From Exiguobacterium sp. s48 (GTDB taxonomy: Bacteria > Bacillota > Bacilli > Exiguobacteriales > Exiguobacteriaceae), in NCBI RefSeq assembly GCF_018617395.1, contig NZ_JACSKC010000001.1, forward strand, positions 682,001-746,000: 64,000 nucleotides of DNA, written 5' to 3'. The notes below the pieces were generated by a model. It was given only the letters and a program-made list of their open reading frames with translations, made no database searches and was not told the origin of the DNA. Positions 26,759 to 35,936 of the stretch are shown one piece after another (the stretch's first letter is position 1; each line of letters starts with the position of its first letter). The translations under genes were made by a program, and so were the position numbers.

Positions 26759-29422
26759 ATGCAAAACGAAGACAGGCAGTGGCACGCGCTTGAAATCGAT
26801 GAGGTGCAATCTCTAGTAGAGACTGATCTTGAATCGGGACTCAAGAGAGATACCGTCACTAGTCGACAAGAAGAATTCGGTAAGAACGTGTTACCAGAAA
26901 AAGAGAAGACGCCAGAAATAATTAAATTTTTAAAACAGTTTAACGATATTCTTGTATACGTACTGCTCGGTGCCGCAGTCGTCACGGGCTTCCTCGGAGA
27001 GTACATCGACACAATCGTCATTGTGCTTGTTGTCACGATCATCGGTGTCGTCGGATATTTACAAGAGAATAAGGCCGAAGAAGCGCTCGAAGGAATCAAA
27101 AAATTATTAGAAACAAAGGCAACCGTCATTCGAGACGGCAAGCAATCTGAAATCGACTCGAGTGACCTGGTCGTCGGTGACGTCCTCGTTCTCGCAGCAG
27201 GGGATAAAGTACCGGCCGACGCCCGTATCGTACAAGCTGAAAAGTTTAAGGTCGAAGAATCGGCTTTAACGGGAGAGGCGACGACTGTCGAGAAAAAATC
27301 AGACATCGTAAAAGAAGAAGCTGTTTTGGCCGATCGGAAGAACATGGTATATTCCGGTACGAGTGTGGCGACAGGAAGTGCCAAAGCCATCGTTATCGCT
27401 ATTGGAGAAGGGACAGAACTTGGTCAAATCAATGCCTCCATTTCTGAGGTACAAACCGTCAAAACGCCACTGATCCGTCAGACGACTAAATTTGGTCAAA
27501 CTGTCTCGATTGCGATTTTAATCATCTCTGTCATCATTTATGCGTTTGGTTACTTCCTTCGAGATTACGAACCGGTCGAACTCATGTTGACGACGATTGG
27601 ATTAGCTGTTGCTGCGATTCCTGAAGGATTGCCGGCAGTCATTTCGATTATTTTAGCACTTGGTGTGCGGAATATGGCTGAGAAAAAAGCGATTGTTCGG
27701 AGTTTACCTTCAGTCGAGACATTAGGGGCGGTTTCCGTCATCTGTACAGACAAGACAGGGACGTTAACGAAAAATGAAATGACGGTTAAACAGATCGTGA
27801 CGGCACATCATGATGTCGAAGTGTCTGGTAGTGGGTACGCTCCGAATGGAGACATTGAACTGAACGGTCAGCCGTTTGATTTGGATGATGATGAGTCGAT
27901 GGTTGATCTCTTGACCGTCGGTAAAACATGTAATGATTCACAATTGAACGAAGAGGATGGGGACTGGGTGATCAACGGGGATCCGACCGAGGCTTGTCTA
28001 TTGACAGTCGCGGAGAAAGCAGAGCGTCCCATCGAACGATTGAAAGTGATATCGAAAATTCCATTTGACTCCGAATACAAATATATGGCGACACTCGTGG
28101 ATTATAATGAGGAGCGAATGATATTTGTCAAAGGAGCACCTGACCGCTTGTTTGAGATGGTTGCTTCAGAAGACTTCACGCAAGACTATTGGGATGAAAA
28201 GCGTAAAGAGATTGCTGACCGCGGGCAACGTGTCCTCGGTGCAGGATTCAAACGAGTCGACCATTCGAAACAGTCAATCGACCATGAAGATGTAGAAAAT
28301 GGTCTAACGTTCCTTGGGTTGTTCGGAATTGTCGACCCGCCTCGCCAAGAAGCGATTGAAGCGGTCGCTGCGTGTCGTGATGCTGGAATCCGAATCAAAA
28401 TGATCACAGGAGACCATAAAGATACAGCAGTTGCCATCGCAAAAGAACTTGGTATGGAAGTGGAAGGGGCGCTCGAAGGACGTGAATTGACGGATATGTC
28501 GGATGAAGAGATTAAAGAAGCATCTATTCATAATGATGTGTTCGCTAGAACGAGTCCAAATGATAAATTACGCCTGGTCAAAGGATTGCAAGAGAACGGC
28601 CTAATCACCTCGATGACCGGAGATGGGGTGAACGATGCGCCAGCCTTGAAACGAGCGGATATTGGGGTATCCATGGGCATCAAAGGAACTGAAGTTGCAA
28701 AAGAAGCGTCGCAAATGGTTTTAGTCGATGATAACTTCAAGACGATTTACAACGCCGTACGTGAAGGACGTCGAGTGTACGACAATTTGAAGAAAACCAT
28801 TTTGTTCCTCCTGCCAACGAATGGTGGACAAGCGTTACTTGTTGCAATGAGCATCTTGCTAGGAGCAGCGGCACCACTCAGCCCGGTTCAAATTCTTTGG
28901 GTCAATATGGTTGTGGCCGTGACACTTTCCTTGGCCATTGCGTTCGAGCCTCTTGAAGAGAGCACGATGAAACGACCGCCTCGACCAGCAAACGTCCCCC
29001 TTCTCAGTCGGTATTATATCTTCCGTGTCACGTTCGTATCGATTTTGATTGGGGGAGGTAGTCTTTGGATCAACTACATGCTTGGTGATTTTGATTACTC
29101 CACAGAAAAGTTGCAAACGATTACGTTGAACGCGATTGTCATGGCGCAATTGTTCCATTTGTATAACTGTCGAACTGAATTGGTGCCTGCATTCAATCGT
29201 CACTTCTTCGAGAACAAGATCGCTTTTCTCGTGTCTGGTTTACTCATTGCACTCCAATTGTTTATCACGTATGTTCCATTCATGCACACTTTATTCGGAA
29301 CAGCTCCATTGACATGGGAAGACTGGATTTACCCTGTGGCGTTCGGTCTTGCAGTATTCCTCATTGTGGAGATAGAAAAAGCGATTTCGCGACGCGTGAT
29401 TGGAAACCAAAACATTCACTGA
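26759..29422 (+). CDS. P2-type cation-transporting ATPase
   Basis: An 887-residue P-type ATPase with the full set of domains. The actuator has TGEAT (171-175), the phosphorylation site is DKTGTLT (Asp331) and the hinge TGDGVNDAP is near residue 620. Helix 4 carries AAIPEGLPA as in Ca2+ pumps. Helix 6, however, reads WVNMVVAVTLSLAIAFEP and lacks the aspartate that Ca2+ and Mn2+ pumps use at this place, as also seen in CtpF-like ATPases. The ion is therefore uncertain. GAGGAGGAAGAACC precedes the ATG. Confidence 0.88.
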   Translation: MQNEDRQWHALEIDEVQSLVETDLESGLKRDTVTSRQEEFGKNVLPEKEKTPEIIKFLKQFNDILVYVLLGAAVVTGFLGEYIDTIVIVLVVTIIGVVGYLQENKAEEALEGIKKLLETKATVIRDGKQSEIDSSDLVVGDVLVLAAGDKVPADARIVQAEKFKVEESALTGEATTVEKKSDIVKEEAVLADRKNMVYSGTSVATGSAKAIVIAIGEGTELGQINASISEVQTVKTPLIRQTTKFGQTVSIAILIISVIIYAFGYFLRDYEPVELMLTTIGLAVAAIPEGLPAVISIILALGVRNMAEKKAIVRSLPSVETLGAVSVICTDKTGTLTKNEMTVKQIVTAHHDVEVSGSGYAPNGDIELNGQPFDLDDDESMVDLLTVGKTCNDSQLNEEDGDWVINGDPTEACLLTVAEKAERPIERLKVISKIPFDSEYKYMATLVDYNEERMIFVKGAPDRLFEMVASEDFTQDYWDEKRKEIADRGQRVLGAGFKRVDHSKQSIDHEDVENGLTFLGLFGIVDPPRQEAIEAVAACRDAGIRIKMITGDHKDTAVAIAKELGMEVEGALEGRELTDMSDEEIKEASIHNDVFARTSPNDKLRLVKGLQENGLITSMTGDGVNDAPALKRADIGVSMGIKGTEVAKEASQMVLVDDNFKTIYNAVREGRRVYDNLKKTILFLLPTNGGQALLVAMSILLGAAAPLSPVQILWVNMVVAVTLSLAIAFEPLEESTMKRPPRPANVPLLSRYYIFRVTFVSILIGGGSLWINYMLGDFDYSTEKLQTITLNAIVMAQLFHLYNCRTELVPAFNRHFFENKIAFLVSGLLIALQLFITYVPFMHTLFGTAPLTWEDWIYPVAFGLAVFLIVEIEKAISRRVIGNQNIH

Positions 29423-29476
29423 TTTGGTTTTACAACAATGAAAAAAGGATATACAAAGGAATGAAGAAGGAGGGAT

Positions 29477-29608
29477 ATGATGAAACGCGACGAATCACAA
29501 CCAGGGGTTCATCCGGACCCAGTACCAGATGATGAATCGAACCCGGCGAAAAAACCGGCTCCGACACAGCATCCCGATCCAGACCCTGAAGATGAATCAA
29601 ATGAATAA
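29477..29608 (+). CDS. Small acidic proline-rich protein with an internal repeat, 43 residues
   Basis: Two tandem ATG codons follow GAAGGAGGGAT. The 43-residue product contains the motif HPDPVPDDESN and, 20 residues later, HPDPDPEDESN, joined by a lysine/proline linker. It has no hydrophobic segment and is likely disordered and cytosolic. It lies 54 bases after the ATPase gene and before a terminator, so it may share that transcript. No family is recognised. The good ribosome site and the internal repeat argue that it is real. Confidence 0.6.
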   Translation: MMKRDESQPGVHPDPVPDDESNPAKKPAPTQHPDPDPEDESNE

Positions 29609-29624
29609 ATTATGAAACCGTAAA

Positions 29625-29662
29625 TAATGCCTCCTAGTCGATTGGACTAAGAGGCATTTTTG
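29625..29662 (+). terminator. Terminator after the ATPase/small-protein unit
   Basis: Stem AATGCCTC / GAGGCATT with a second inner stem TAGTC / GACTA, followed by T5. Confidence 0.8.
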
Positions 29663-29671
29663 TGAGTTGGT

Positions 29672-29944
29672 TTATGATTTGGACATTACGGAACGGCTAT
29701 TTTGTAGTCGATTAAAAGTTTTCTCGTTCATATGTTCCGTAATGACAAAATCACCGACCGGACATTCCCATTTCCCTTTTGAGACAACACATTCTTGTAA
29801 GGACACTTTGTCATCGTATAAATCAAGTTCTAACGTATCCTTCAAGAATTGATCTACTTTTGGGTTTGGTACTTTTACGTATTCATTGAATTCAAGTTCT
29901 TCATTCTTTACAGTCACGTAAGATGTGACTTGGAAATAACGCAT
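29672..29944 (-). CDS. Hypothetical protein, 90 residues
   Basis: Starts MRYFQVTSYVTVKNEELEFNE after AAGGAGACCATCAC. It is soluble, with two cysteines (QECVVSKGKWECPVGD) and a predicted mix of strands and helices. No family is recognised. It stands alone between a terminator and a membrane protein gene on the same strand 62 bases upstream. Confidence 0.65.
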   Translation of the reverse strand: MRYFQVTSYVTVKNEELEFNEYVKVPNPKVDQFLKDTLELDLYDDKVSLQECVVSKGKWECPVGDFVITEHMNEKTFNRLQNSRSVMSKS

Positions 29945-30006
29945 GTGATGGTCTCCTTCATAAACAGCTAATCTTTAGTATAGCCGTTTCTGGTCAAAAT
30001 GGGGGA

Positions 30007-30648
30007 TCAAAGTTTCATTTCGGCTTGTTCTCGCTTCGGTGGAGCTTCATTAAACGGTTTCTGATGGCGAATCATGAGCCAAAAAATTAAACCGAAGAGT
30101 GGAATGTAAGGGAGTGGCCATAACCCCATTTTATAGCGTTTGGCGTCTCGATTCATTAACGTGATTTGAATGAAGGCCAACAAAAAGAAATCGACGGTCA
30201 TCGTTCGGACAAATTGATTGTTCTCCACATAGGACCAGTATTCTGCAACATTACCAGTATTGGCTGCAGCAATGAACAACCCAATCGTCACCAGTAAAAG
30301 CACGACGCCGAGGATGCGTGTCGGAAGTGGTTTGACCGGTGTCGGATAAGGTGACTGTCTAGCGAAAGCCAAATATGGCGCTAGTAAGAATCCACCGACG
30401 AAGAAACTGCTCACTGCAGCAATGAGTGGATTTGGCTTCAACTGGTTCACTTCTGACCAAAGAAGTGGGAATAGTGCCAACGGATAAACGCCTAAAATGC
30501 TAAACAATGAAAGGGAATAGCCTTCATATGCGTCCGTATTATAGGTTATGAAGTCGAGTAAAAATCGTCCGTCAAACGGTACATTTGGGCCGAAAATAGC
30601 AATTGCGATCGCTAGTCCCCATGGAATCAATAAGAATTTTCTTGTCAT
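30007..30648 (-). CDS. Uncharacterised membrane protein, 213 residues
   Basis: Five or six hydrophobic helices are visible, starting with LLIPWGLAIAIAIFG and including IAAVSSFFVGGFLLAPYLAFA, ILGVVLLLVTIGLFIAAA and LPYIPLFGLIFWLMI, with a charged C-terminal tail. I do not recognise the family; the loop YWSYVENNQFVRTMTVDFF may be diagnostic. It is preceded by GAGGTGTTC and probably transcribed ahead of the 90-residue gene. Confidence 0.65.
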   Translation of the reverse strand: MTRKFLLIPWGLAIAIAIFGPNVPFDGRFLLDFITYNTDAYEGYSLSLFSILGVYPLALFPLLWSEVNQLKPNPLIAAVSSFFVGGFLLAPYLAFARQSPYPTPVKPLPTRILGVVLLLVTIGLFIAAANTGNVAEYWSYVENNQFVRTMTVDFFLLAFIQITLMNRDAKRYKMGLWPLPYIPLFGLIFWLMIRHQKPFNEAPPKREQAEMKL

Positions 30649-30732
30649 ACGAACACCTCGTCAATGGTTGATAGTTGTAGTATACCCTCTTTTGGAAACA
30701 CGAAAAAATGAGAAGATGCATCACGCATGTCC

Positions 30733-31089
30733 TCATTTATTTTCACGTGCATACGTTTTAATCATCGTGACGAGTTGCTGAGTTTCATCAGACTTCACAT
30801 CAAGCATGATCCCATAATCATACAGTGAGCCCGTTTGGCCACGGTGTCTGACATGTCCCATAAGTTCGATCGGTTGAAGTGTCGGAACGAGGTCAAAAAG
30901 AAAATGGACCTGTAAATCATCAGAGAGCGGGAAGAGATAGTCCGATCGCAGTTTTAATCCATGAGAACTCACATTGAGGAGTAATCCTTCCCCGTCATAT
31001 AGTTCTTTTTCTTCCCAAACTAGTCGATAAGGGATGCTACGGGGATTCGGTAAGATATAGCGGAACGTCTCCTGTCGGCGATAACGCAT
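30733..31089 (-). CDS. PilZ domain protein
   Basis: A 118-residue single-domain protein. RYRRQETFRY at the start gives the R-x-x-x-R half, and LNVSSHGLKLRSD gives the N-x-S-x-x-G half, of the PilZ signature that binds cyclic di-GMP. It could link cyclic di-GMP to motility or surface processes, but no effector lies next to it. The start at 31089 follows GGGGTGAATTG; the longer frame from 31137 has no ribosome site. Confidence 0.8.
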   Translation of the reverse strand: MRYRRQETFRYILPNPRSIPYRLVWEEKELYDGEGLLLNVSSHGLKLRSDYLFPLSDDLQVHFLFDLVPTLQPIELMGHVRHRGQTGSLYDYGIMLDVKSDETQQLVTMIKTYARENK

Positions 31090-31176
31090 CAATTCACCCC
31101 ATTTCTTTACTTCTTTTATCGGTAAAATTGAATTCAAAATGAAGTGGAAATATGTATAAAATTATTGTGTGCTCGC

Positions 31177-31205
31177 TTTACAGAAGTGAGAACGCTTTCT
31201 ATAAT
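31177..31205 (+). promoter_or_regulatory. Strong sigma-A promoter with a cre-like spacer
   Basis: TTTACA (31177-31182) and TATAAT (31200-31205) are 17 bases apart. The spacer includes TGAGAACGCTTTCT, which matches cre at 12 of 14 positions. Confidence 0.7.
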
Positions 31206-31236
31206 AGATATACGATTTGAATAGGGAGGAGATCAG

Positions 31237-31485
31237 ATGAATGTTCATGATTTACTCCGACGTTACTCGATTCAAACACCAGTCATCTATGAAAAAAAAC
31301 GTAACGGGGAGTGGGTTAAACTCGAGTGTCTACCTGCTTATACCATTCTTGAAGTCGAAACGAATGATCACACTATCGAAGCGGTTGCGATTGACGCGTT
31401 TAAAGCAATCACAGTCTGTCGAGAGTCGACGTCGATTGAAGAAGCCCGTCCGTATGCTGTGCGTATCCAGATCAAACGACCATAA
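31237..31485 (+). CDS. Hypothetical protein, 82 residues
   Basis: Starts MNVHDLLRRYSIQTPVIYEKK after GGGAGGAGATCAG. A small, probably beta-rich soluble protein (VETNDHTIEAVAID). No family is recognised. It has its own promoter and terminator, so it is a single-gene unit. Confidence 0.7.
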   Translation: MNVHDLLRRYSIQTPVIYEKKRNGEWVKLECLPAYTILEVETNDHTIEAVAIDAFKAITVCRESTSIEEARPYAVRIQIKRP

Positions 31486-31488
31486 AAT

Positions 31489-31520
31489 AGCCGTAACTTC
31501 ACATTGAAGTTACGGCTTTT
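31489..31520. terminator. Bidirectional terminator
   Basis: Stem AGCCGTAACTTCA / TGAAGTTACGGCT followed by TTT, between convergent genes. Confidence 0.8.
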
Positions 31521-31522
31521 GA

Positions 31523-32218
31523 TTATGCGGCATGTTGTTCCGATTCGTCTTGTGGATTCGTGCGTTTGGCGTAATACATGAACGGAGTCGCCATCCACGC
31601 AATCACAAACTTCGCCACGTACGTCGTGATGAAGATATTCCACCAAATGTCCCATTCCATTCCCCAGAACGCGATGATACAAAATGTGAATGTATCAATC
31701 AGTTGCGATAAGACGGTCGAACCCGTCGTACGGAGCCAAAGCTTTTTCTCACCCGTTTTTGCGCGAATCTTCGAGTAGACAAAGACATCGAACAATTGAG
31801 AAACGAGATAAGCGGCAAGGCTACCGAGTGTGATTAACGGAAGCATCGAGAAGAGTGCTTCAAAACTATCGTGCATAAACATCGCTTCTTCAAACGGCTC
31901 ATATAACAGAGCATATTGCATAAGAACCGTCGAGACGATCAAGATGAAGAACCCGAGCCATACGCCTTTACGGGCAGCGGCTCGTCCGTGCTTTTCGTTC
32001 AAAATGTCTGTCGCTAAATAGAGCGAACCGTAGACGATATTACCGAGTGTGAAAATGTATCCGCCAATTACAATCTGTTGCGTGACTTGAATATTGGCGA
32101 CGACTGAAGCCATCGCAATCCAAGCATATAAGCCGACTCGTCCGAATAACTTGTAACTGAGGACGAGAAGACCGAGTGTAAGGATGGCAGAAGGAATCCA
32201 TAACCATTCGTTTAGCAT
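31523..32218 (-). CDS. Queuosine precursor transporter, YhhQ family
   Basis: A 231-residue protein with six to seven helices. VANIQVTQQIVIGGYIFTLGNIVYGSLYLATDILNE holds the family signature (T-x-D-x-x-N-E in the second half), followed by SQLFDVFVYSKIRAKTG and SQLIDTFTFCIIAFWG, all typical of YhhQ (Vut_1) transporters for preQ0/preQ1. I saw no convincing preQ1 riboswitch in the leader. GAAGGAGCATGATTC precedes the ATG. Confidence 0.88.
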   Translation of the reverse strand: MLNEWLWIPSAILTLGLLVLSYKLFGRVGLYAWIAMASVVANIQVTQQIVIGGYIFTLGNIVYGSLYLATDILNEKHGRAAARKGVWLGFFILIVSTVLMQYALLYEPFEEAMFMHDSFEALFSMLPLITLGSLAAYLVSQLFDVFVYSKIRAKTGEKKLWLRTTGSTVLSQLIDTFTFCIIAFWGMEWDIWWNIFITTYVAKFVIAWMATPFMYYAKRTNPQDESEQHAA

Positions 32219-32337
32219 GAATCATGCTCCTTCCTCTAACTATTCAATGATTTCAACTTTTCAAGTTTATAGAGGAACGGAAATGATGTCAAGGTGAGGG
32301 GAGGTGTAGAAATTCATGTTGATGTCTAGCGCCATAC

Positions 32338-32371
32338 AAAAAGCACTTCCTGAAATATTCAGGAAGTGCTT
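32338..32371 (-). terminator. Terminator of the tRNA-Thr gene
   Basis: Stem AAGCACTTCCTGAA / TTCAGGAAGTGCTT with a three-base loop, followed on the minus strand by TTT. Confidence 0.75.
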
Positions 32372-32400
32372 GTCACCGCTCGATTGAACGGTAGAGTTGA

Positions 32401-32471
32401 TGCCTCCGACGAGAATCGAACTCGTGCTGCAGCATTACCATTGCTGAGGTCTGCCACTAACCTACAGAGGC
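32401..32471 (-). tRNA. tRNA-Thr, anticodon GGT
   Basis: The minus strand folds into a standard cloverleaf of 71 bases. The acceptor is GCCTCTG / CGGAGGC (one G-T pair), the D stem GGTT / GACC, the anticodon stem CAGCA / TGCTG with loop ATGGTAA, and the T arm ACGAG-TTCGATT-CTCGT. The anticodon is GGT (Thr, codon ACC). G1-C72, C2-G71 and discriminator A fit threonine identity. CCA is not encoded. The body resembles the short Firmicute tRNA-Gly shape. It stands alone, with a terminator downstream. Confidence 0.9.
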
Positions 32472-32530
32472 GTTACACCAACTATGTTACACAGGTTAAT
32501 CGTCATTTTCAAGCTTTTTTAGAATAATAA

Positions 32531-32565
32531 GACCCCCAATCTTCGATAGAAGAAGAGTGGAGGTC
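32531..32565 (-). terminator. Terminator of the M6 protease gene
   Basis: Minus-strand stem GACC-t-CCA / TGG-g-GGTC with an inner TTC/GAA pair, followed by TTATTATTCT. The T-run is imperfect. Confidence 0.55.
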
Positions 32566-32578
32566 GAATGCTACATCA

Positions 32579-34957
32579 TTATTGTTTACGGATCCAAACT
32601 GCACCTGCAGAGTTATCTTTCGCTTCACCGACCACGTCGATGACGAGACCGTATTGCGGAAGTTTACGTCCTGCATCTGGAATGAGCGAGTTGATGTACG
32701 AGTTCGCATCATTGAACTGCTTCACGCCAGCTTGAGCTTTGTAATCGTAGATTCCACGACTTGGTGAATCGATGTACCAAGCAAGTGTCTTATCAAGACT
32801 GAACGCCGCATCAGCGATTTGGTAACGCGTGCTACCCGCTACTGTTTGTTGTCCGTTCAAGTTACCGATCAGCGCTTGTGGATGTGAATCGACGACACCG
32901 AGGAAGCCTTCACCAGGGTGAACACCGACCCAGTTATCTGTGAACGAGTCATCACCATACCAAACGACAAGACCAGTGTTATATTTCACGCCGCGACCGT
33001 TGAGAAGACCCATATCCGACCCAGCGTGGTTACGCCATTCGAGGTAGTAGTAGTGCGGTTTCGTGTCATATCCGTCCGATTTGACGAAGCCTTCGAGCGT
33101 GACTTTCTCTGCGCCTTCTGCATCGTCTGCGAGAAGCGATTGACCTTCTGACTTGATTGACAAGTTGTCGAGTGCGAACCCTTCAAGAGCAAGTCCACCG
33201 TCTGTTACGTATTCGAATACGATTTGCACGTCTTGTCCAGCGAATTGAGACAAATCATATGATTTGTTTACCCAAGCGCCATTCGTTGATTCAGCACCGT
33301 TACCAGTGTCGTCATCACCGTAAACATCAAGGACGACTTCTTTTCCGCCACTAAGTGCTTTCACATACAAGTAATCGTAGTCATACTCGATCTCGAAGCG
33401 TGTGTCGAAAGCGAGCGTACCATCAGCGCCGAGTTTGACCGTCGGTGTCGAGAGTACAGTATGCAAGTCGTCGCCTTTTGTCGAGTAGTAATAGTAATCG
33501 CCGTATGCCGGCTCAATTCCTTTAATCTTCTTATCAGGAAGGTTGACTTTGATGATTCCTGGATTGTTTGACTTCGTCACAGATTGATCGAGTTGTGAGA
33601 CAAACCCTTGTGCGTTAATGTCTTCAAGATCGACTTCTGTGATGTTCGCCCAGTTACCACCCATTACTTTTTGGAAGTAATCTTTGTTTTGTGGTGAGAA
33701 GCTTGTTGGCTCCGTACCAGCGACTTTACCAGCCCAGCTACCACCACTCATGATTGACCAAGATTGTACTGGCTCACCTTGACCTGTGTATTGTGTGTCA
33801 TATTCATCTGGAAGACCGAGGTCATGTCCAAATTCGTGTGCGAAGACGCCGACTGCGCCATCTTCTGGTTGAATTGTGTAATCGTATGCTGCCATTTTAC
33901 CACCCCAATAAGGGACAGCGGCTTCAGTGTTCGCAACTGGATATACTCCGTTAAGAACCCAGCGGTGTGACCATACAGCATCGTCACCAAGTGCACCGCC
34001 ACCAGCTTCTTGCCCAGTACCCGCATGGATGATCATCAAGTGGTCGACGAGGCCGTCCGGCTCGTTGAAGTCACCGTCACCATCCAAATCGTATAGGTCA
34101 TATTGGTCGTGTTCTGAAAGGTCGATTCCAGATGCGACTGCAGCATTCAATGCATCTTTAACGAGTTGACGTGGACCAGGGCCGGCGTTATCGTGTCCGC
34201 CAGTTGCACGGTCAGCACCATAGTCTTTTGCAGTTCCAGGAACAGTCAACCATTCTGAAACTTCACCGTCGACCGTGTAACTTCCGCCTGATTGTTCTTC
34301 ATAATACTGTTTAAATGTTTGAACTTTCTCACCGTTGAACAGTTCAAATGACTGGTCACCGAACATGTAATTCTCGTAATGTTCCTTGCTGAAGTTGTCA
34401 CTATACATATAGCCTGATTCTTGTTCAATGTTGTTATGTTTGAAATCGCTGTACTCGACGAGAAGAACGAGAACTTTGTCTTCACGAACAGAACCGTTAT
34501 ATGCAGACTGTTGTGCAGGGGAAACCTTCACTTGGCCATTCGGTTTTCCTTTACGATAGTTCGCTTGACCTTTTTTAGCTTTGTCGAGAATACGTTCAGA
34601 TTCTTTTTCGAATTGATTATGTATCTTCTCTTTTGCTTTTGCAGCTTTTTCATTCAATTCGTCATCGTGCTTATGAGCATCCTTAGCCTCACCTTGTTTT
34701 TTCGAGATATACGCATCGACCGCTTTCATTCGTTCAGATGCAGATAATCCTTTTTTGATGACGCCTCGTTTTTCAAGTGCTTTCGCGAGACGATCCTCAT
34801 CGATGATATTGTGGTCGAACGGAGCGAGCTCGCTTGTTGTCGGAGCAGATGGTGCGACCGAAAGTGGTGCAGCACCGGCAGCCGGAACGAAACTGACCGT
34901 CATGGCTGAAGTCATGAGAGCCGCGAGAGTCGTTCGACGCATGGAACGTTTTTTCAT
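32579..34957 (-). CDS. Secreted M6 family metalloprotease (immune inhibitor A-like)
   Basis: A 792-residue exported protease. The signal peptide spans about 1-30 (basic [10 protein letters not shown], hydrophobic core, AGAAP cleavage region). The zinc site [14 protein letters not shown] is near residue 375, the HExxHxxGxxD signature of M6, with the met-turn SWSIMSGG. The C-terminal part has beta-rich segments and acidic loops ([20 protein letters not shown]) likely to bind calcium. InhA of Bacillus cleaves host antibacterial peptides; here a scavenging role is equally likely. AGGAGGTTCATACAA precedes the ATG. Confidence 0.93.
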   Translation of the reverse strand: MKKRSMRRTTLAALMTSAMTVSFVPAAGAAPLSVAPSAPTTSELAPFDHNIIDEDRLAKALEKRGVIKKGLSASERMKAVDAYISKKQGEAKDAHKHDDELNEKAAKAKEKIHNQFEKESERILDKAKKGQANYRKGKPNGQVKVSPAQQSAYNGSVREDKVLVLLVEYSDFKHNNIEQESGYMYSDNFSKEHYENYMFGDQSFELFNGEKVQTFKQYYEEQSGGSYTVDGEVSEWLTVPGTAKDYGADRATGGHDNAGPGPRQLVKDALNAAVASGIDLSEHDQYDLYDLDGDGDFNEPDGLVDHLMIIHAGTGQEAGGGALGDDAVWSHRWVLNGVYPVANTEAAVPYWGGKMAAYDYTIQPEDGAVGVFAHEFGHDLGLPDEYDTQYTGQGEPVQSWSIMSGGSWAGKVAGTEPTSFSPQNKDYFQKVMGGNWANITEVDLEDINAQGFVSQLDQSVTKSNNPGIIKVNLPDKKIKGIEPAYGDYYYYSTKGDDLHTVLSTPTVKLGADGTLAFDTRFEIEYDYDYLYVKALSGGKEVVLDVYGDDDTGNGAESTNGAWVNKSYDLSQFAGQDVQIVFEYVTDGGLALEGFALDNLSIKSEGQSLLADDAEGAEKVTLEGFVKSDGYDTKPHYYYLEWRNHAGSDMGLLNGRGVKYNTGLVVWYGDDSFTDNWVGVHPGEGFLGVVDSHPQALIGNLNGQQTVAGSTRYQIADAAFSLDKTLAWYIDSPSRGIYDYKAQAGVKQFNDANSYINSLIPDAGRKLPQYGLVIDVVGEAKDNSAGAVWIRKQ

Positions 34958-35057
34958 TTGTATGAACCTCCTGTAAAAAAATAATGGGAAAATGTGTGAG
35001 CTTGTTGTTAATGTACCTTTTGTGTCTGATTAATGTCAATATTCAGAAAATAATATA

Positions 35058-35114
35058 CAAAAAAAGAGTCTAAAGTCCTATTTAGTTAAAATGAACTAAA
35101 TAGACTCAGACTCT
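35058..35114 (-). terminator. Terminator overlapping the 3' end of the methyltransferase gene
   Basis: A long stem AGAGTCT / AGACTCT continues inward through ATTTAGTT / AACTAAAT and is followed on the minus strand by seven T. The stop codon at 35096 lies inside the hairpin. Confidence 0.75.
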
Positions 35115-35887
35115 AGGTCGATATATCCGTAATGGAACTTGGACGTTTTACGTTTGATTTGAGTGAAACCGTACTGTTGAAACGCTGGACTTTCAAAATG
35201 AGCTTTCAAGACAATCCGTTTCTTAGCTACTCGTTTCGCTTCGATCATCATCTCTTCTGAGAGTGGGGAAGGATCGGCGATTGAGCGAAGTGGGTTCAAA
35301 TGAACCGACTCTGAAATCGTTTTTTCGAACATCGGATCAAAGTAAATACAATCGAACGAATTCTCATCGCATATTTTTAGGTAGTCTTGTGAATGGGAGT
35401 GAACGACTTCAATGCGACGCATTGCTTCATTCACTTGCTCATCTTTCTCGACCCATACGGACATACCCTCGCGAACAAGTTGAGCTGTGATGAATTGACT
35501 CTCGAGGCCGATTACTTTACCGCTTGAACCGACGACATGGCTCATGACGATACTGTCCGAGCCTAGTCCGAGTGTACAATCTAGAATATGATCACCCGGT
35601 GTTGCTTGTATGGCGTCAATGAGTGGGTCTCTTCCACCTCGGATCAGTTGCTTCACCCGAAAGACAGAGCTCGAAGGGTGGAAAAAGAACGGCTCTGTAC
35701 TATTCATGGGTGTGAACTCGACACGTCGCTTATCAAATACAAGTACATCTTGCTGATAGCGTTTTTTCAATTCATCCATAGAATGTTTGCGTCTTTCGAC
35801 AAATTTCATGTTGTACTCTGCAGCATGCGTTTGCGCACGAGATAAGACATCATCTGTCGGGCGTAAACAAGTGGTTACGATATACAT
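35096..35887 (-). CDS. Class I SAM-dependent methyltransferase (YpiP/RsmJ-like)
   Basis: A 263-residue protein. The methyltransferase motif I is HILDCTLGLGSDSIVMSHVVG near residue 115, followed by KVIGLESQ and the catalytic-loop-like CIYFDPMFEKTI. The DPMF motif and overall order resemble RsmJ-like enzymes and the Bacillus YpiP group, so an RNA target is plausible but not proved. The start at 35887 follows AAGGAGCCCGAATC; the longer frame begins inside the upstream terminator. Confidence 0.8.
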   Translation of the reverse strand: MYIVTTCLRPTDDVLSRAQTHAAEYNMKFVERRKHSMDELKKRYQQDVLVFDKRRVEFTPMNSTEPFFFHPSSSVFRVKQLIRGGRDPLIDAIQATPGDHILDCTLGLGSDSIVMSHVVGSSGKVIGLESQFITAQLVREGMSVWVEKDEQVNEAMRRIEVVHSHSQDYLKICDENSFDCIYFDPMFEKTISESVHLNPLRSIADPSPLSEEMMIEAKRVAKKRIVLKAHFESPAFQQYGFTQIKRKTSKFHYGYIDLESESI

Positions 35888-35904
35888 GATTCGGGCTCCT
35901 TCAT

Positions 35905-35936
35905 AAAAAATGAGACGCAGGTGCGTCTCATTTTTT
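35905..35936 (-). terminator. Terminator between the coiled-coil gene and the methyltransferase gene
   Basis: Stem ATGAGACGCA / TGCGTCTCAT flanked by A6 and T6. It overlaps the stop codon of the upstream gene. Confidence 0.8.

Noticed and set aside
26635..27390. 251-codon open frame on the minus strand inside the P-type ATPase gene
   Set aside because: It lies opposite a clearly functional gene, is serine- and threonine-rich as expected of an antisense shadow, and has no domain or ribosome site.
32219..32337. PreQ1 riboswitch before the YhhQ-type transporter
   Set aside because: I looked for the short GAGG...CCUC pseudoknot pattern and did not find a convincing one.
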